A stretch of DNA of 64,000 nucleotides from Lewinellaceae bacterium (GTDB lineage Bacteria > Bacteroidota > Bacteroidia > Chitinophagales > Saprospiraceae): NCBI GenBank assembly GCA_020636315.1, contig JACJYA010000010.1, forward strand, positions 186,001 to 250,000. Direction: 5' to 3'. Shown here in pieces: positions 43,701 through 51,383 of the stretch. Within the stretch, counting starts at the first letter, position 1. Every line of letters begins with the position of its first letter. The notes beneath the pieces were generated by a model. That model saw only the letters and a program-made list of their open reading frames with translations, had not been told where the DNA came from and did not search any database. A program made the translations under genes and the position numbers.

Positions 43701-46247
43701 GCTCAGGGGGGCAGTGGAATGCTATCCTATGGGTGGAACACCACTCCCGCCACTAATGCGGCTATTGCCTCCGGCCTGGCGGCAGGAACCTACGAGGTGA
43801 CCGTAACCGATAGTGAAGGCTGTTCTTCGGTGGCCAGCGAAACCCTGAATGAGCCACCGCTGCTGGAACTGGATTTCAATACGACCGACGCTACCTGCGC
43901 GGGTATCTCAGATGGAACAGTCCAGGCCATTGCCAGCGGCGGCAACGGAAACCTCAGTTTCTCCTGGGATTCCGGAAGTGCCGGCAGCATGCTTTCCGGG
44001 CTGGCTAACGGCACCTACTGCGTAACCGTTACGGATGTTAATGGCTGTCAGGCCACAGGTTGCACACAGGTCAGCGCCCCCGATGCTCTGCAGGTCGATT
44101 CCACAGTTATCGTGCCCGTTCTCTGCAACGGCGGCGAATCGGGAAGAGCCACCATTTTCGTTTCGGGAGGCGATGGCAATTACAGCTACCAGTGGAATGA
44201 CAACCTGGCGCAGATCAGCCAGTCGGCAACGATGCTGGCCGCCAACACCTATACCGTCGTTATCACGGATGGTAACGGTTGCCAGGTCACTTCCCAGGCG
44301 GCTGTACCGGAACCGGATCCATTGTCCGCGTCTTTTGACAATACCAATGCTTTGTGTAAGGGAGCCACCGACGGAATGTCAACGGTAACTGCCGCCGGAG
44401 GCGTCGAGCCTTACACCTATGCCTGGGAGGATGGCCAAACCCTTACTACGGCACAGGGCCTCTCCGCCGGCAGTCACAGCCTAACCCTCACCGATGCCAA
44501 CGGTTGTACTTTGGAAACATCTACGACAATTGATGAACCATCGGATTCAGTTGTTGCCGCTATTGAGCAGACAAGGCAGGGCTGCTTCGGTGAAAGCGGC
44601 AATGAGCTCACTGTTACCGGCAGCGGAGGCACGGGGCCTGATTACACCTACCTGTGGAGTAACGGGCAGAGTACATCCACAGCCGTCGGGCTGGATTCGC
44701 TGCTATACACCGTGACCGTCACTGACGGCAATGGATGTGAAGCCGTTGCCAGTGCAACTGCCGAAGACCTTGAACAGCTGACTTTCCTGATCATTCCGGA
44801 ACCGCCTTCCTGTTACGGATACTCAGATGGCCGGCTGGGAGTGAATGATATTTCAGGAGGAACAGGTTCTGTGGTTGATGACTATTCCTTCACCTGGAGC
44901 AATGGAGCCACCGGCCCCACCGTCAGCAACCTCATGGGAGGGATTACTTATTCCGTTACGGCAACCGACAGCCGCGGATGTTCAGCCACCCGAATGAAGC
45001 TGCTAACCCAACCTGAGCGCATCACATTCAGCCTGCTGGCGGATAGTGTTCGCTGCTTCGATGGCCAGGACGGTTCGCTTGAAGTGGCGAACATTACCGG
45101 AGAATTCCCCCCCTACACCTACAACTGGAGCGATGGCCAGCAAATGGCTGTTGCCGAAGGCCTCAGCGCCGGAAATTACTCCGTTACCGTCACCGACGGC
45201 CAAGGTTGTTTCGCTTCCGCCACCGGTGCAGTTGCCCAACCGGAACCTTTGGAAGTGAGTGTTGAAAAAGAGGATAACCTGTGCTTTGGAGATAAAAATG
45301 GCAGCATCAGTACGGGGGTAAAGGGCGGTATTCCGGGATATGGCTTCCAATGGTCGAACGGCGGCAGCACTTCTTCTCTGAGCAACCTTGCCGCCGGAGA
45401 ATACCTCCTTACCGTTACCGACCAGAACGGTTGTGAGATGGAATTAACCACCCAGATCGAAGAACCAGAGCCGCTGACAGCCGCTCTGGCTAAAAAGGAC
45501 CCTACCTGCTATGGCTTTCAGGACGGGTCGATCACCATTAACCCTGAGGGCGGTGTTCCACCCTACCGGTTCAGCCTGGACGGAGATTTCTACAGCGGAT
45601 CCAGTATGCTCATTGGGTTAAAGGCAGGCGATTATAATGTCCGCATTCGCGACGCCAATGGCTGCCGGTACTCCAGCCCGATCCAACTGGCTGACCCCGC
45701 TCCTTTCAGCGTGACCACCGGCGCCGATGATTATACCATCAACCTGGGAGATACCCTGGTGCTCACCGGCTCGGCTGAAAATGCAGTCGGCACTCCGGAA
45801 TACGTCTGGATAGAGCCCTACATCGGCACACTCGAGTGTACGGAATGCCAGACGACCAGGGCCTATCCGTCAACTTCCATCCTGTACGAACTATACGGTA
45901 TCGACGAGAACGGTTGTGATTACTCCCACAAATTTTATGTCTATGTAGAAAAAGACAGGATTGTGGCGGTCCCGACCGGCTTCACTCCCAATGGAGACAA
46001 CACCAATGACATCCTCCGGGTCCACGGCAGGGAAGGAACCCTGGTCAAACGGTTCCAGGTCTTTGACCGCTGGGGGGAGCTTCTATTCCAGGCGGTGGAC
46101 TTTCCCATCAATTCCGAGACGATCGGATGGGACGGCACCTTCCGAGGGCAGCCTGTTAACGGCGGGGTCTATATCTGGTATGTCGTTGTCGAATACGAAG
46201 ATGGAATGGAAGAGTCCTTCAAGGGCCATTCGACGCTCATCCGATAA
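40746..46247 (+). CDS. Giant SprB-repeat surface adhesin with type B T9SS sorting domain
   Basis: 1833 residues from the ATG at 40746, with a signal peptide (MVPIMATIMVFAAFPAVSQ). Domains: CUB (~37-135, CSGLFVDSGGNNGGYGPNEN), PKD (~178-255, FTWDFGDGTMAVG), two proprotein-convertase P domains (~322-478 and ~611-735, each with a GEW or GQW core), then ten SprB repeats (~880-1650, each with (C)xG(x)(S/T)DG and TYxVTVTDxNGC), and a C-terminal CHU_C/gliding-motility domain (~1739-1833, PTGFTPNGDNTNDI ... RWGELLF). SprB-like proteins are exported by type IX secretion and act as mobile adhesins in gliding or as biofilm adhesins. The next gene is a PorP/SprF-type partner, the usual arrangement. Attachment substrate unknown. 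Confidence 0.92.
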   Translation: MRISTRIMVPIMATIMVFAAFPAVSQTFTMGSQASANTCSGLFVDSGGNNGGYGPNENSTITICPDSPGSYIQLSFSGVDIDSLDAFCFYDGPDATGMPMVCYANNFYPARTFLVQATAANPTGCLTITFESDGANEGDGWNAEIRCITACQNIFVDLAASDPAVVPADTGWIDICPGDRVSFTGQGIYPQNGINYQHSDFTSEFTWDFGDGTMAVGPEVSHIYEEPGGYIVQLFIRDQRGCTSLNFLNQRVRVATYPDFSTGNLPQEICVGDTIALNASLDTLNPASSISVMPTDGSFQTAGVLSDSLPLPDGTGTSYETSISFTDFSPGQLLTNINQLLGICVSMEHSWMYDLDVEIECPNGTRVVLQDQEFITNEVHLGEPYEADDFNTPFPPGQGVGYDYCWTPTSTNGTWTEYAQGNDPGGPVPYTLPIGDYESFESLDALIGCPLNGEWTIIVTDRWASDNGWIFEWSIDFDPSLYPALETYRPQLVDFEWKNTPSIFEYSADSLSIMASPQNAGTASYNFTVVDEYGCAHDTSVAVTVLPYSHPNCHNCSENLSPAPDTIICEGEPVTLDVSTDNPAGEAITFEAVPQEPFGNGNYPPANPFESVIDINSIFPATLTDPQAQIGSVCINIETNWNDDLDIYLEAPSGEILELSTGNGGGSDNYTNTCFTPSAATPITSGTGPFTGEFQPEGNWNSLQGATINGQWKLIASDRIAPNDVGEFFSWSITFNSENIVEYSWAGAGLSCNDCPAPIATPTSTTTYTVNTTDSYGCSYSDMVTVEVVNDIPAPVVSCQQNDDGSLTFSWQPVGTFTQYEFNATLNGVASGWQGPVTENTYTANNLSFGDEVILEVRVFLSDNQGCAVNAGSTTCVSDACTLSATLMDLPAGVSCFGSTDGAASLQSNGGTAPLQYLLNGDPAGNTGQFTNLAAGDYEAVVVDGAGCRDTVLFNISEPDSIRIDIQVNQLIDCNGASTGELEASAQGGSGMLSYGWNTTPATNAAIASGLAAGTYEVTVTDSEGCSSVASETLNEPPLLELDFNTTDATCAGISDGTVQAIASGGNGNLSFSWDSGSAGSMLSGLANGTYCVTVTDVNGCQATGCTQVSAPDALQVDSTVIVPVLCNGGESGRATIFVSGGDGNYSYQWNDNLAQISQSATMLAANTYTVVITDGNGCQVTSQAAVPEPDPLSASFDNTNALCKGATDGMSTVTAAGGVEPYTYAWEDGQTLTTAQGLSAGSHSLTLTDANGCTLETSTTIDEPSDSVVAAIEQTRQGCFGESGNELTVTGSGGTGPDYTYLWSNGQSTSTAVGLDSLLYTVTVTDGNGCEAVASATAEDLEQLTFLIIPEPPSCYGYSDGRLGVNDISGGTGSVVDDYSFTWSNGATGPTVSNLMGGITYSVTATDSRGCSATRMKLLTQPERITFSLLADSVRCFDGQDGSLEVANITGEFPPYTYNWSDGQQMAVAEGLSAGNYSVTVTDGQGCFASATGAVAQPEPLEVSVEKEDNLCFGDKNGSISTGVKGGIPGYGFQWSNGGSTSSLSNLAAGEYLLTVTDQNGCEMELTTQIEEPEPLTAALAKKDPTCYGFQDGSITINPEGGVPPYRFSLDGDFYSGSSMLIGLKAGDYNVRIRDANGCRYSSPIQLADPAPFSVTTGADDYTINLGDTLVLTGSAENAVGTPEYVWIEPYIGTLECTECQTTRAYPSTSILYELYGIDENGCDYSHKFYVYVEKDRIVAVPTGFTPNGDNTNDILRVHGREGTLVKRFQVFDRWGELLFQAVDFPINSETIGWDGTFRGQPVNGGVYIWYVVVEYEDGMEESFKGHSTLIR

Positions 46248-46260
46248 CTTGTTATCGAAA

Positions 46261-46304
46261 CCGAAAAACTGCAGCAATCAGGCAGTTTTTCGGTTTTTCC
46301 CCTT
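46261..46304 (+). terminator. Rho-independent terminator/attenuator between adhesin and SprF-like gene
   Basis: CCGAAAAACTGC (46261-46272) pairs perfectly with GCAGTTTTTCGG (46282-46293), followed by T5 and a pyrimidine-rich tract. It lies 13 bases after the adhesin stop and just before the SprF-like start, so it may lower expression of the downstream gene. Confidence 0.8.
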
Positions 46305-46310
46305 TTCAAA

Positions 46311-47396
46311 ATGATTAAACCGATAATTATGCATAATAAAATTACACTCATTGCCCTTGTCAGCCTGTTTTGCTGGTTGGCTACACCTCAGAAAGCTCAG
46401 GCCCAGGACCCCCGTTTTTCTCAGTTTTACGCAGCGCCAACTGAGCTCAACCCTGCCATGATCGGTGTTTACGAAGGAAAATTCCGGTTAATTGCCAATT
46501 ACCGGGAGCTTTATTCCAGTATTCTGGCCAGCCATCCATTCCGGACCATCGCCGCCAGTTTTGATATGCGGCAGCGGGTACAGCAGCAGGATTATTTCGG
46601 GTTTGGATTTAGCGTGCTTCGCGACGATGCGGGGATATCGGAATTTCACCGCACCAAGGCCAACGTCGGCGCCTCCTTTATGAAGCAGCTCGGGGGCAGC
46701 AAGTATTCTCCTTATGACCAATACCTCATTGCCGGGGCCCAGCTCGGATTCGGCCAACACGGCCTGAACTGGCAAAGGCTATGGTTCAGCGAGCAGTTTG
46801 ATGTCGGAGGAGGATTCGTTGACGACAATGCCCCATCCGGAGAAAACTTTGATAAGCGAACCACAGGCCTTTATCTGGACTTCAACGCGGGGCTGCTCTG
46901 GTACATCCTTTTTGAAGACCACCTCAGCCTGTATGCCGGAGGGGCTTTGCACCACCTCAACAGCCCTAATGTATCCTTCCTGGAAGGTAGTGAAGACCCC
47001 CTGCATACCCGCTGGACCGGCCATGCGGGGGGAGAGATCCCCTTTACCCGGGAACTGAGCTTTCTGCCGGCAGTGGCGGTAATGGGCCAGAACACGCATT
47101 TCAGCACCACTTTCGGAGGCAATTTCCGATACACCAACCGCGACTGGAAAGAGGTAGCTATCCGGGCCGGCGGATGGGTGCACTTCTCCAATGAGCTGGA
47201 AAGCGGAGTGGCCATGGATGCAGTAGTGGCTACCGCCATCCTGGAAATGGAACGATGGAACTTCGGGATCAGCTACGACATCACAACCTCTTTGCTGGCA
47301 ACGGCCAACAACTCCCGGGGTGCGTTTGAATTGTCTTTCATCTACACGCAACCTGCTCACTGGCGCACCTCCGTGAAATGCCCCAACTTTTATTAA
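46311..47396 (+). CDS. PorP/SprF-family type IX secretion membrane protein
   Basis: 361 residues with a signal peptide ending KAQAQ (Met7 at 46329 is an alternative start). Family signature at the mature N-terminus: DPRFSQFYAAPTELNPAMIGVYEGKFRL (first part ~33-46), followed by alternating beta strands of an outer-membrane barrel (DYFGFGFSVLRDDAGISEF, GLYLDFNAGLLWYI, LSLYAGGALHHLNSPN). In Flavobacterium SprF is needed to bring SprB to the surface, and type B sorted proteins are commonly paired with a PorP/SprF homologue. The position directly after the SprB-like gene supports that role here. Confidence 0.92.
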   Translation: MIKPIIMHNKITLIALVSLFCWLATPQKAQAQDPRFSQFYAAPTELNPAMIGVYEGKFRLIANYRELYSSILASHPFRTIAASFDMRQRVQQQDYFGFGFSVLRDDAGISEFHRTKANVGASFMKQLGGSKYSPYDQYLIAGAQLGFGQHGLNWQRLWFSEQFDVGGGFVDDNAPSGENFDKRTTGLYLDFNAGLLWYILFEDHLSLYAGGALHHLNSPNVSFLEGSEDPLHTRWTGHAGGEIPFTRELSFLPAVAVMGQNTHFSTTFGGNFRYTNRDWKEVAIRAGGWVHFSNELESGVAMDAVVATAILEMERWNFGISYDITTSLLATANNSRGAFELSFIYTQPAHWRTSVKCPNFY

Positions 47397-47501
47397 TTTG
47401 CCTATGTGCTTCCGTTTTGCCTTTGCTTCACTGCCGCAAAGGGTTGATTTTTAGGAAAAAAATTAGCATATTAATGGTGCTAATTCATCGCATTTGATCC
47501 T

Positions 47502-47545
47502 GCTGCCTGCTTCTGACTTACCAGGAGCAGGCAGCTTGTTTTTTT
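47502..47545 (+). terminator. Rho-independent terminator after the SprF-like gene
   Basis: GCTGCCTGCT (47502-47511) pairs with AGCAGGCAGC (47526-47535), followed by TTG and seven T. This is a textbook terminator ending the adhesin/SprF transcript. Confidence 0.85.
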
Positions 47546-47591
47546 GTCCGGGCAAAAGCAGCGGATGGGCTGCTATCTCCGGCAGGCTCCG

Positions 47592-47599
47592 TACCTTTG
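47592..47599 (+). promoter_or_regulatory. -7 promoter element TACCTTTG abutting a start codon
   Basis: A perfect TAnnTTTG ends only four bases before the ATG at 47604. Bacteroidota transcription normally starts about five bases after this element, which would make the methyltransferase mRNA leaderless or nearly so. Confidence 0.55.
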
Positions 47600-47603
47600 C
47601 TCC

Positions 47604-48134
47604 ATGAAAGAAAAACAACTGGATTTCGGGGACGAACGCCCCCGGGATATGGCCCAATACCTCCAATACGTTCGGGAAAACCGGCATCCCTTAAGCCTTT
47701 TGCTGGATCACGTCGAAGATACCCGAAACCTGGGCGCCATGTTCCGCCTGGCCGATGCCGCGCGCCTTGAACACATCTGGGCGCTGGGGAAACCCGGTTT
47801 GTTCGAGAGTAAGATCATCCGGCGGGTATCCCGTTCTACCCTGCCTTATGTCCCCCACAGCACCATCAGCTACGAAAAGGCCCGGGAACTGTCCCGGCAA
47901 TATAACCTGGTGGCCCTGGAGATCACGGAAAACAGCATCCCCTACACGGAATACGAACCGGAAGCCCCTTGTTTGCTGGTGATCGGAAATGAAAAGGATG
48001 GCGTTTCTGATGAATTACTCGGCCTTTGCAGACAAAGCATACACATCCCGATGTACGGGGTGAATACTTCCATGAATGTCGCCATGGCCACAGCCATTGC
48101 CGTTTACGGGCTGTTGGCAAAGCTCCCGAAATAA
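47604..48134 (+). CDS. SpoU/TrmH-family RNA 2'-O-methyltransferase
   Basis: 176 residues from the ATG at 47604. SPOUT-fold methyltransferase acting on a ribose 2'-OH of tRNA or rRNA with S-adenosylmethionine. Motif 1: LDHVEDTRNLGAMFRLADA (about 34-52, with the catalytic Arg in NLGAMFR). Motif 2: LLVIGNEKDGVSDELL (~125-140). Motif 3: IHIPMYGVNTSMNVAMATAIAVYG (~148-171). It lacks the N-terminal RNA-binding extension of TrmB/RlmB types, so it is a minimal TrmL/TrmH-like form; the target nucleotide is not predictable. Confidence 0.92.
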   Translation: MKEKQLDFGDERPRDMAQYLQYVRENRHPLSLLLDHVEDTRNLGAMFRLADAARLEHIWALGKPGLFESKIIRRVSRSTLPYVPHSTISYEKARELSRQYNLVALEITENSIPYTEYEPEAPCLLVIGNEKDGVSDELLGLCRQSIHIPMYGVNTSMNVAMATAIAVYGLLAKLPK

Positions 48135-48135
48135 C

Positions 48136-48169
48136 AGGAGCCCCGCCAATTGAACTGGCGCAGGCTCCT
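48136..48169. terminator. Hairpin between convergent genes
   Basis: AGGAGCC (48136-48142) pairs with GGCTCCT (48163-48169), with an inner stem CGCCA/TGGCG. It lies between the convergent SpoU and DUF6249 genes and may serve both, although no long T run follows on either side. Confidence 0.5.
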
Positions 48170-48198
48170 AACATCAAATGGATTAATCCTAATGGTAA

Positions 48199-48555
48199 TT
48201 AAATCTCTTCTTCTTTATTGCCGTCCTTCCCTTTTATCAGGTAGTAAAACCCGACCAAACCAGCTCCGCTAAACAACAGGATGACGGTAAAGTAGGCAAC
48301 GACGCCCGGGAGCCCTGATTTATCGAGCAGGTATGCGATAAAAACACCCAGGCCCGCCATGATGGCCACAATGCCGATCTTAAGGGAGTTTTCCCGGTTG
48401 GCTTCCTGCGAGAATATCCTGGCGTCCAATCGATTATCGATCAGGGCCATTCGTTCGCGGTGGCGGGAGGAGAAAAACATATACACCCACATGATAATGG
48501 CCGCCCAGAAACCGGCGACGGCAAGGATGGGAATTAACGATTCTATTCCTGACAT
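48199..48555 (-). CDS. DUF6249-like membrane protein
   Basis: 118 residues. Three hydrophobic helices: ILAVAGFWAAIIMWVYMFF (~10-28), IGIVAIMAGLGVFIAYLL (~59-76) and VAYFTVILLFSGAGLVGFYYLI (~86-107). Between the first two lies a charged loop (RHRERMALIDNRLDARIF). The RERMALID motif and layout match the DUF6249 family, often encoded beside ECF sigma factors in Bacteroidota, as here (the sigma gene is divergent). It may belong to the same envelope-response circuit; function unproven. Confidence 0.7.
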   Translation of the reverse strand: MSGIESLIPILAVAGFWAAIIMWVYMFFSSRHRERMALIDNRLDARIFSQEANRENSLKIGIVAIMAGLGVFIAYLLDKSGLPGVVAYFTVILLFSGAGLVGFYYLIKGKDGNKEEEI

Positions 48556-48663
48556 GACCTTAATTTTTACTGGTTCCGTATTTATTCATTCAAGGCCTAT
48601 GACGAGGAGGGCACCGGTCGAGGTTACAGCCGAAAAGAAATTTTCCCTCTACCTTTATGATAA

Positions 48664-48694
48664 TTCAAGCGCTAATGGGAAATTAGCGCTTGAA
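48664..48694. repeat. 13-bp perfect hairpin with GGGAA/TTCCC loop
   Basis: TTCAAGCGCTAAT (48664-48676), loop GGGAA, then ATTAGCGCTTGAA (48682-48694). The same architecture occurs at 28773-28803 with compensatory stem changes, so the two look like copies of one hairpin family. It lies just upstream of the ECF sigma promoter. Confidence 0.6.
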
Positions 48695-48718
48695 GCTATC
48701 TGCCGCTTAAGTGTAAAG

Positions 48719-48749
48719 TGTAACCTGTTACCATTCTGGCCTCGTCAAA
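48719..48749 (+). promoter_or_regulatory. Putative autoregulated ECF sigma promoter
   Basis: TGTAACC (48719-48725) and CGTCAAA (48743-48749) are separated by 17 bases. This -35 (AAC-core) / -10 (CGTC) pair is typical of ECF sigma promoters, and its location ~25 bases before the sigma gene suggests autoregulation. Confidence 0.55.
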
Positions 48750-48772
48750 GGCCATGATTAAGGAGGCATCAA

Positions 48773-49345
48773 ATGGATGAAGACATAAAACTGGTAGAAT
48801 CCTGCCTCAACGGCAGCCGTTCCGCTTTCCAGCAACTGGTCGAGCGCTACCAGGATTACGTTTTCACCATAGCGATGAGGGTGTTAAAATCCCGTGAAGA
48901 AGCGGAAGAAGCCGCCCAGGATACGTTCATCAAAGTATATCGCACCCTGGGGACGTTTGAAAAGAAGTCAAAATTCAGCACCTGGCTTTATACCATTGCG
49001 TATCGGACGGCAGTGGATAAAGCCCGGTTGAAGCAGTTGCCAACTTCCTCCATTGATGATGAGGAAAGCTATATTCAACTGGCGGGGCCAGACAGTGAAA
49101 ACCCGGCCGCCGGCCTCTATCAGAAAGACCTGAACAGCCAGCTCAAGGCCGCCATCGGAAGGCTGAAGCCAACCGATGCCGCCCTGATCACCCTGTTCTA
49201 CTTGCACGAAAAACCCGTCAAAGAGGTTGCCGAGATCCTGGGGCTGAGCCTCAGCAACGCCAAAACCAAACTGCACCGCCTGAGAGAGGTGCTGAAAACA
49301 GAATTGTCGAATCAACTGGAAACAGAAATCGAGGACCTGTTATGA
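48773..49345 (+). CDS. ECF-family RNA polymerase sigma factor
   Basis: 190 residues. Region 2: FQQLVERYQDYVFTIAMRVLKSREEAEEAAQDTFIKVY (starts at ~18), including the core-binding and -10 recognition segments (KFSTWLYTIAYRTAVDKAR). Region 4: LITLFYLHEKPVKEVAEILGLSLSNAKTKLHRLREVL (from ~139), a helix-turn-helix for the -35 element. The ATG at 48773 is preceded by AAGGAGG (48760-48766), a strong Shine-Dalgarno sequence that is unusual in this phylum and implies high translation. The stop overlaps the next gene by four bases (ATGA), so it is translationally coupled to its likely anti-sigma factor. Confidence 0.95.
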   Translation: MDEDIKLVESCLNGSRSAFQQLVERYQDYVFTIAMRVLKSREEAEEAAQDTFIKVYRTLGTFEKKSKFSTWLYTIAYRTAVDKARLKQLPTSSIDDEESYIQLAGPDSENPAAGLYQKDLNSQLKAAIGRLKPTDAALITLFYLHEKPVKEVAEILGLSLSNAKTKLHRLREVLKTELSNQLETEIEDLL

Positions 49346-49827
49346 ACAATGAAGAATTACTTTGGAAATACATCGACGGAGAGTGCTCTCCGGAAGAGGC
49401 CGCCAGAGTGGAGCGCCTGATGGAGGAAAACCCATCGCTAAAAAAGGAATGGGCACAGCGCCTCAAACTTCATCAGGAACTACAGCAGCAGGAACCGGAA
49501 CAACCGTCCATGCGCTTCACCCGCAACGTGATGGACCGCCTTCCGGAGCTTTACCGAAAGCTGAACATCAGCCCGCTGATCAGCCCGTTCTGGCGAAAGG
49601 CCCTAAGCGGCGTGGCAGGCATTTTTCTTTTGGCCTATTTTGCATTGGCCTTCAATGTCATTGAGACGGCGCCTCCCGGTAGTGCCCCTCAGTACCCCGA
49701 AGTGGATACTTTTGTGAATACCCTTACCGGGTTGCCAATGCAGGTGATGAGTATTGTCCTGGCTTTATCGCTGGGCTTTGTATTGTTGTCCTTTGCGGAC
49801 CGGAAACTGAAAAAAAGGTTCGGGTAA
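49342..49827 (+). CDS. Putative anti-sigma factor, membrane protein
   Basis: 161 residues. The cytoplasmic N-terminus (LLWKYIDGECSPEEAARVERLMEENPSLKKEW) has the helical layout of anti-sigma domains but lacks the HxxxCxxC zinc motif. Two hydrophobic helices follow (ALSGVAGIFLLAYFALAFNV, ~87-106, and MQVMSIVLALSLGFVLLSFA, ~132-151) with a ~25-residue periplasmic loop. The four-base overlap with the ECF sigma gene and the topology support the role: it would hold the sigma factor at the membrane until an envelope signal arrives. Confidence 0.8.
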   Translation: MNNEELLWKYIDGECSPEEAARVERLMEENPSLKKEWAQRLKLHQELQQQEPEQPSMRFTRNVMDRLPELYRKLNISPLISPFWRKALSGVAGIFLLAYFALAFNVIETAPPGSAPQYPEVDTFVNTLTGLPMQVMSIVLALSLGFVLLSFADRKLKKRFG

Positions 49828-49854
49828 CGGCAACTCAACGGGGGCTGTTCAAAG

Positions 49855-49893
49855 TTTCTGGGTTTCTGGTTTCTGGGTTTCTGGGTTTCTGGG
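49855..49893. repeat. GGTTTCTGG tandem repeat
   Basis: About five imperfect TTTCTGGG units lie between the convergent anti-sigma and pyrC genes. They are the reverse complement of the AACCCAGAAACC units at 17153-17202. No coding potential. Confidence 0.65.
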
Positions 49894-49940
49894 AACCAGA
49901 GGATAGCGTAACGCCGGCCCACTTAATTGAACAATCCCGC

Positions 49941-51278
49941 TCAACGAAAAGAAAAAGACAGCCGTTCCCCCCTCTTTCCCTCATCGAACCGCCCCTCGTG
50001 ATAAGCCAGGTGGCCGCTGACAATAGTGCTCTCCACCTTCCCTCTGAAAGCATGCCCCTCAAAAGGAGACCAGCCGCACTTGTAATGGATGTTATCCTTG
50101 CTCACTTTCCACTCCTTTTCCAGATCCACCAGAACCAGGTCTGCCCAGTAGCCTTCCTCCAGGAAGCCTCTCTTTTCCACTCCGAAACAGGCAGCCGGCG
50201 CGTGGCACATTTTCTCCACGATGCGTTCCAGGGTGATCTTTCCCTGATGATAGAACTCCAGCATCACATTGAGGCTGTGTTGCACCAAAGGCACCCCGGA
50301 AGGAGCTTTGAAGTAGCTGTTCTGCTTTTCCTCCCAGGTGTGGGGAGCATGGTCGGTGGCGATGATGTCCAGCCGGTTATCGAGCAGGGCGGGGAAAAGG
50401 GCTTCCTGGTTTTCCGCCGACTTTATGGCGGGGTTACACTTTATTTGAGTACCCAGCCGCCCATAATCACCGCTGTTGAAATACAAATGATGAACGCAAA
50501 CCTCGGAAGTGATGCGCTTTTGCTCAAGGGGGATGTCATTCCGGAAGAGGCCCAGCTCCTTAGCCGTTGAAATGTGCAGGATATGCAGCCGGGTATTGTG
50601 TTTTTTAGCCAGTTCCACCGCCAGGGAAGACGATTTGTAACACCCTTCCACGCTTCGGATATCCGGATGGTACTTCACCGGCACATTTTCCCCGTACTTT
50701 TCCCGGTAGGCCTGTTCATTGGCCCTGATCGTCGCCTCATCTTCGCAGTGGGTGGCGATCAGCATGGGTACCTGGGAGAACAAACCGTCCAGGGTTCGCT
50801 CATCATCCACCAGCATGTTGCCGGTGCTGGACCCCATAAAGACCTTGACGCCGCATACAGACCGGGCATCGGTTTTCAGCACCTCCTCCAGGTTGTCGTT
50901 GGAGGCGCCCATAAAGAAAGAATAATTGGCCAGAGAGTTGCGGGCAGCGATATCGTATTTTTGCTGCAACAGTTCCTGCGTGAGAGCAGGTGGTTTGGTA
51001 TTGGGCATCTCCATATAAGAAGTAACGCCCCCGGCTACAGCCGCCCGCGGTTCGGTATAGAGGTTGGCCTTGTGGGTGAGCCCCGGCTCCCGGAAATGCA
51101 CCTGGTCGTCGATGATGCCGGGAAGGAGGTATTTACCTTCTGCATTGATCTCGATGTCCGCATGAGCGTCAATGGAGGGGCCGATCCGTTCGATGAAACC
51201 ACCTTTTACCAATACATCGGCCGGCGTTATTTTTCCCCGGTTGACGATCCGGGCGCCTTTTATCAGAATGCTCTTCAT
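49941..51278 (-). CDS. pyrC: Dihydroorotase (class I type)
   Basis: 445 residues from the ATG at 51278; the same frame stays open far upstream, but that part is antisense to purK and not coding. Dihydroorotase closes carbamoyl-aspartate to dihydroorotate in pyrimidine synthesis. Motifs: PGIIDDQVHFREPG (~56-69), MEMPNTKPP (~93), GVKVFMGSS (~147; Lys as the likely bridging carbamate), ATHCEDE, HILHISTAKEL (~237), CNPAIKS and DIIATDHAPHTWEEK (catalytic Asp, ~310). The first metal motif is QVH where classical enzymes have HxH. I recall the same DDQVHFREPG in other Bacteroidota. It diverges from purK. Confidence 0.93.
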   Translation of the reverse strand: MKSILIKGARIVNRGKITPADVLVKGGFIERIGPSIDAHADIEINAEGKYLLPGIIDDQVHFREPGLTHKANLYTEPRAAVAGGVTSYMEMPNTKPPALTQELLQQKYDIAARNSLANYSFFMGASNDNLEEVLKTDARSVCGVKVFMGSSTGNMLVDDERTLDGLFSQVPMLIATHCEDEATIRANEQAYREKYGENVPVKYHPDIRSVEGCYKSSSLAVELAKKHNTRLHILHISTAKELGLFRNDIPLEQKRITSEVCVHHLYFNSGDYGRLGTQIKCNPAIKSAENQEALFPALLDNRLDIIATDHAPHTWEEKQNSYFKAPSGVPLVQHSLNVMLEFYHQGKITLERIVEKMCHAPAACFGVEKRGFLEEGYWADLVLVDLEKEWKVSKDNIHYKCGWSPFEGHAFRGKVESTIVSGHLAYHEGRFDEGKRGERLSFSFR

Positions 51279-51341
51279 GGCCTGCAAATTTGTTGGGTTG
51301 TGAAAATAGGCATCCCGTTTTACGCCTGCAAACTTTTTCAC

Positions 51342-51349
51342 TAGCTTTG
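51342..51349 (+). promoter_or_regulatory. -7 promoter element TAGCTTTG for purK
   Basis: TAGCTTTG matches TAnnTTTG exactly, 34 bases before the purK ATG, with TTTTACG about 23 bases upstream as a weak -33 candidate. It lies in the 105-base divergent region between pyrC and purK. Confidence 0.6.
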
Positions 51350-51383
51350 CGGGCACAAGAAAAAAGTATTGAAAAGGTAAAAG

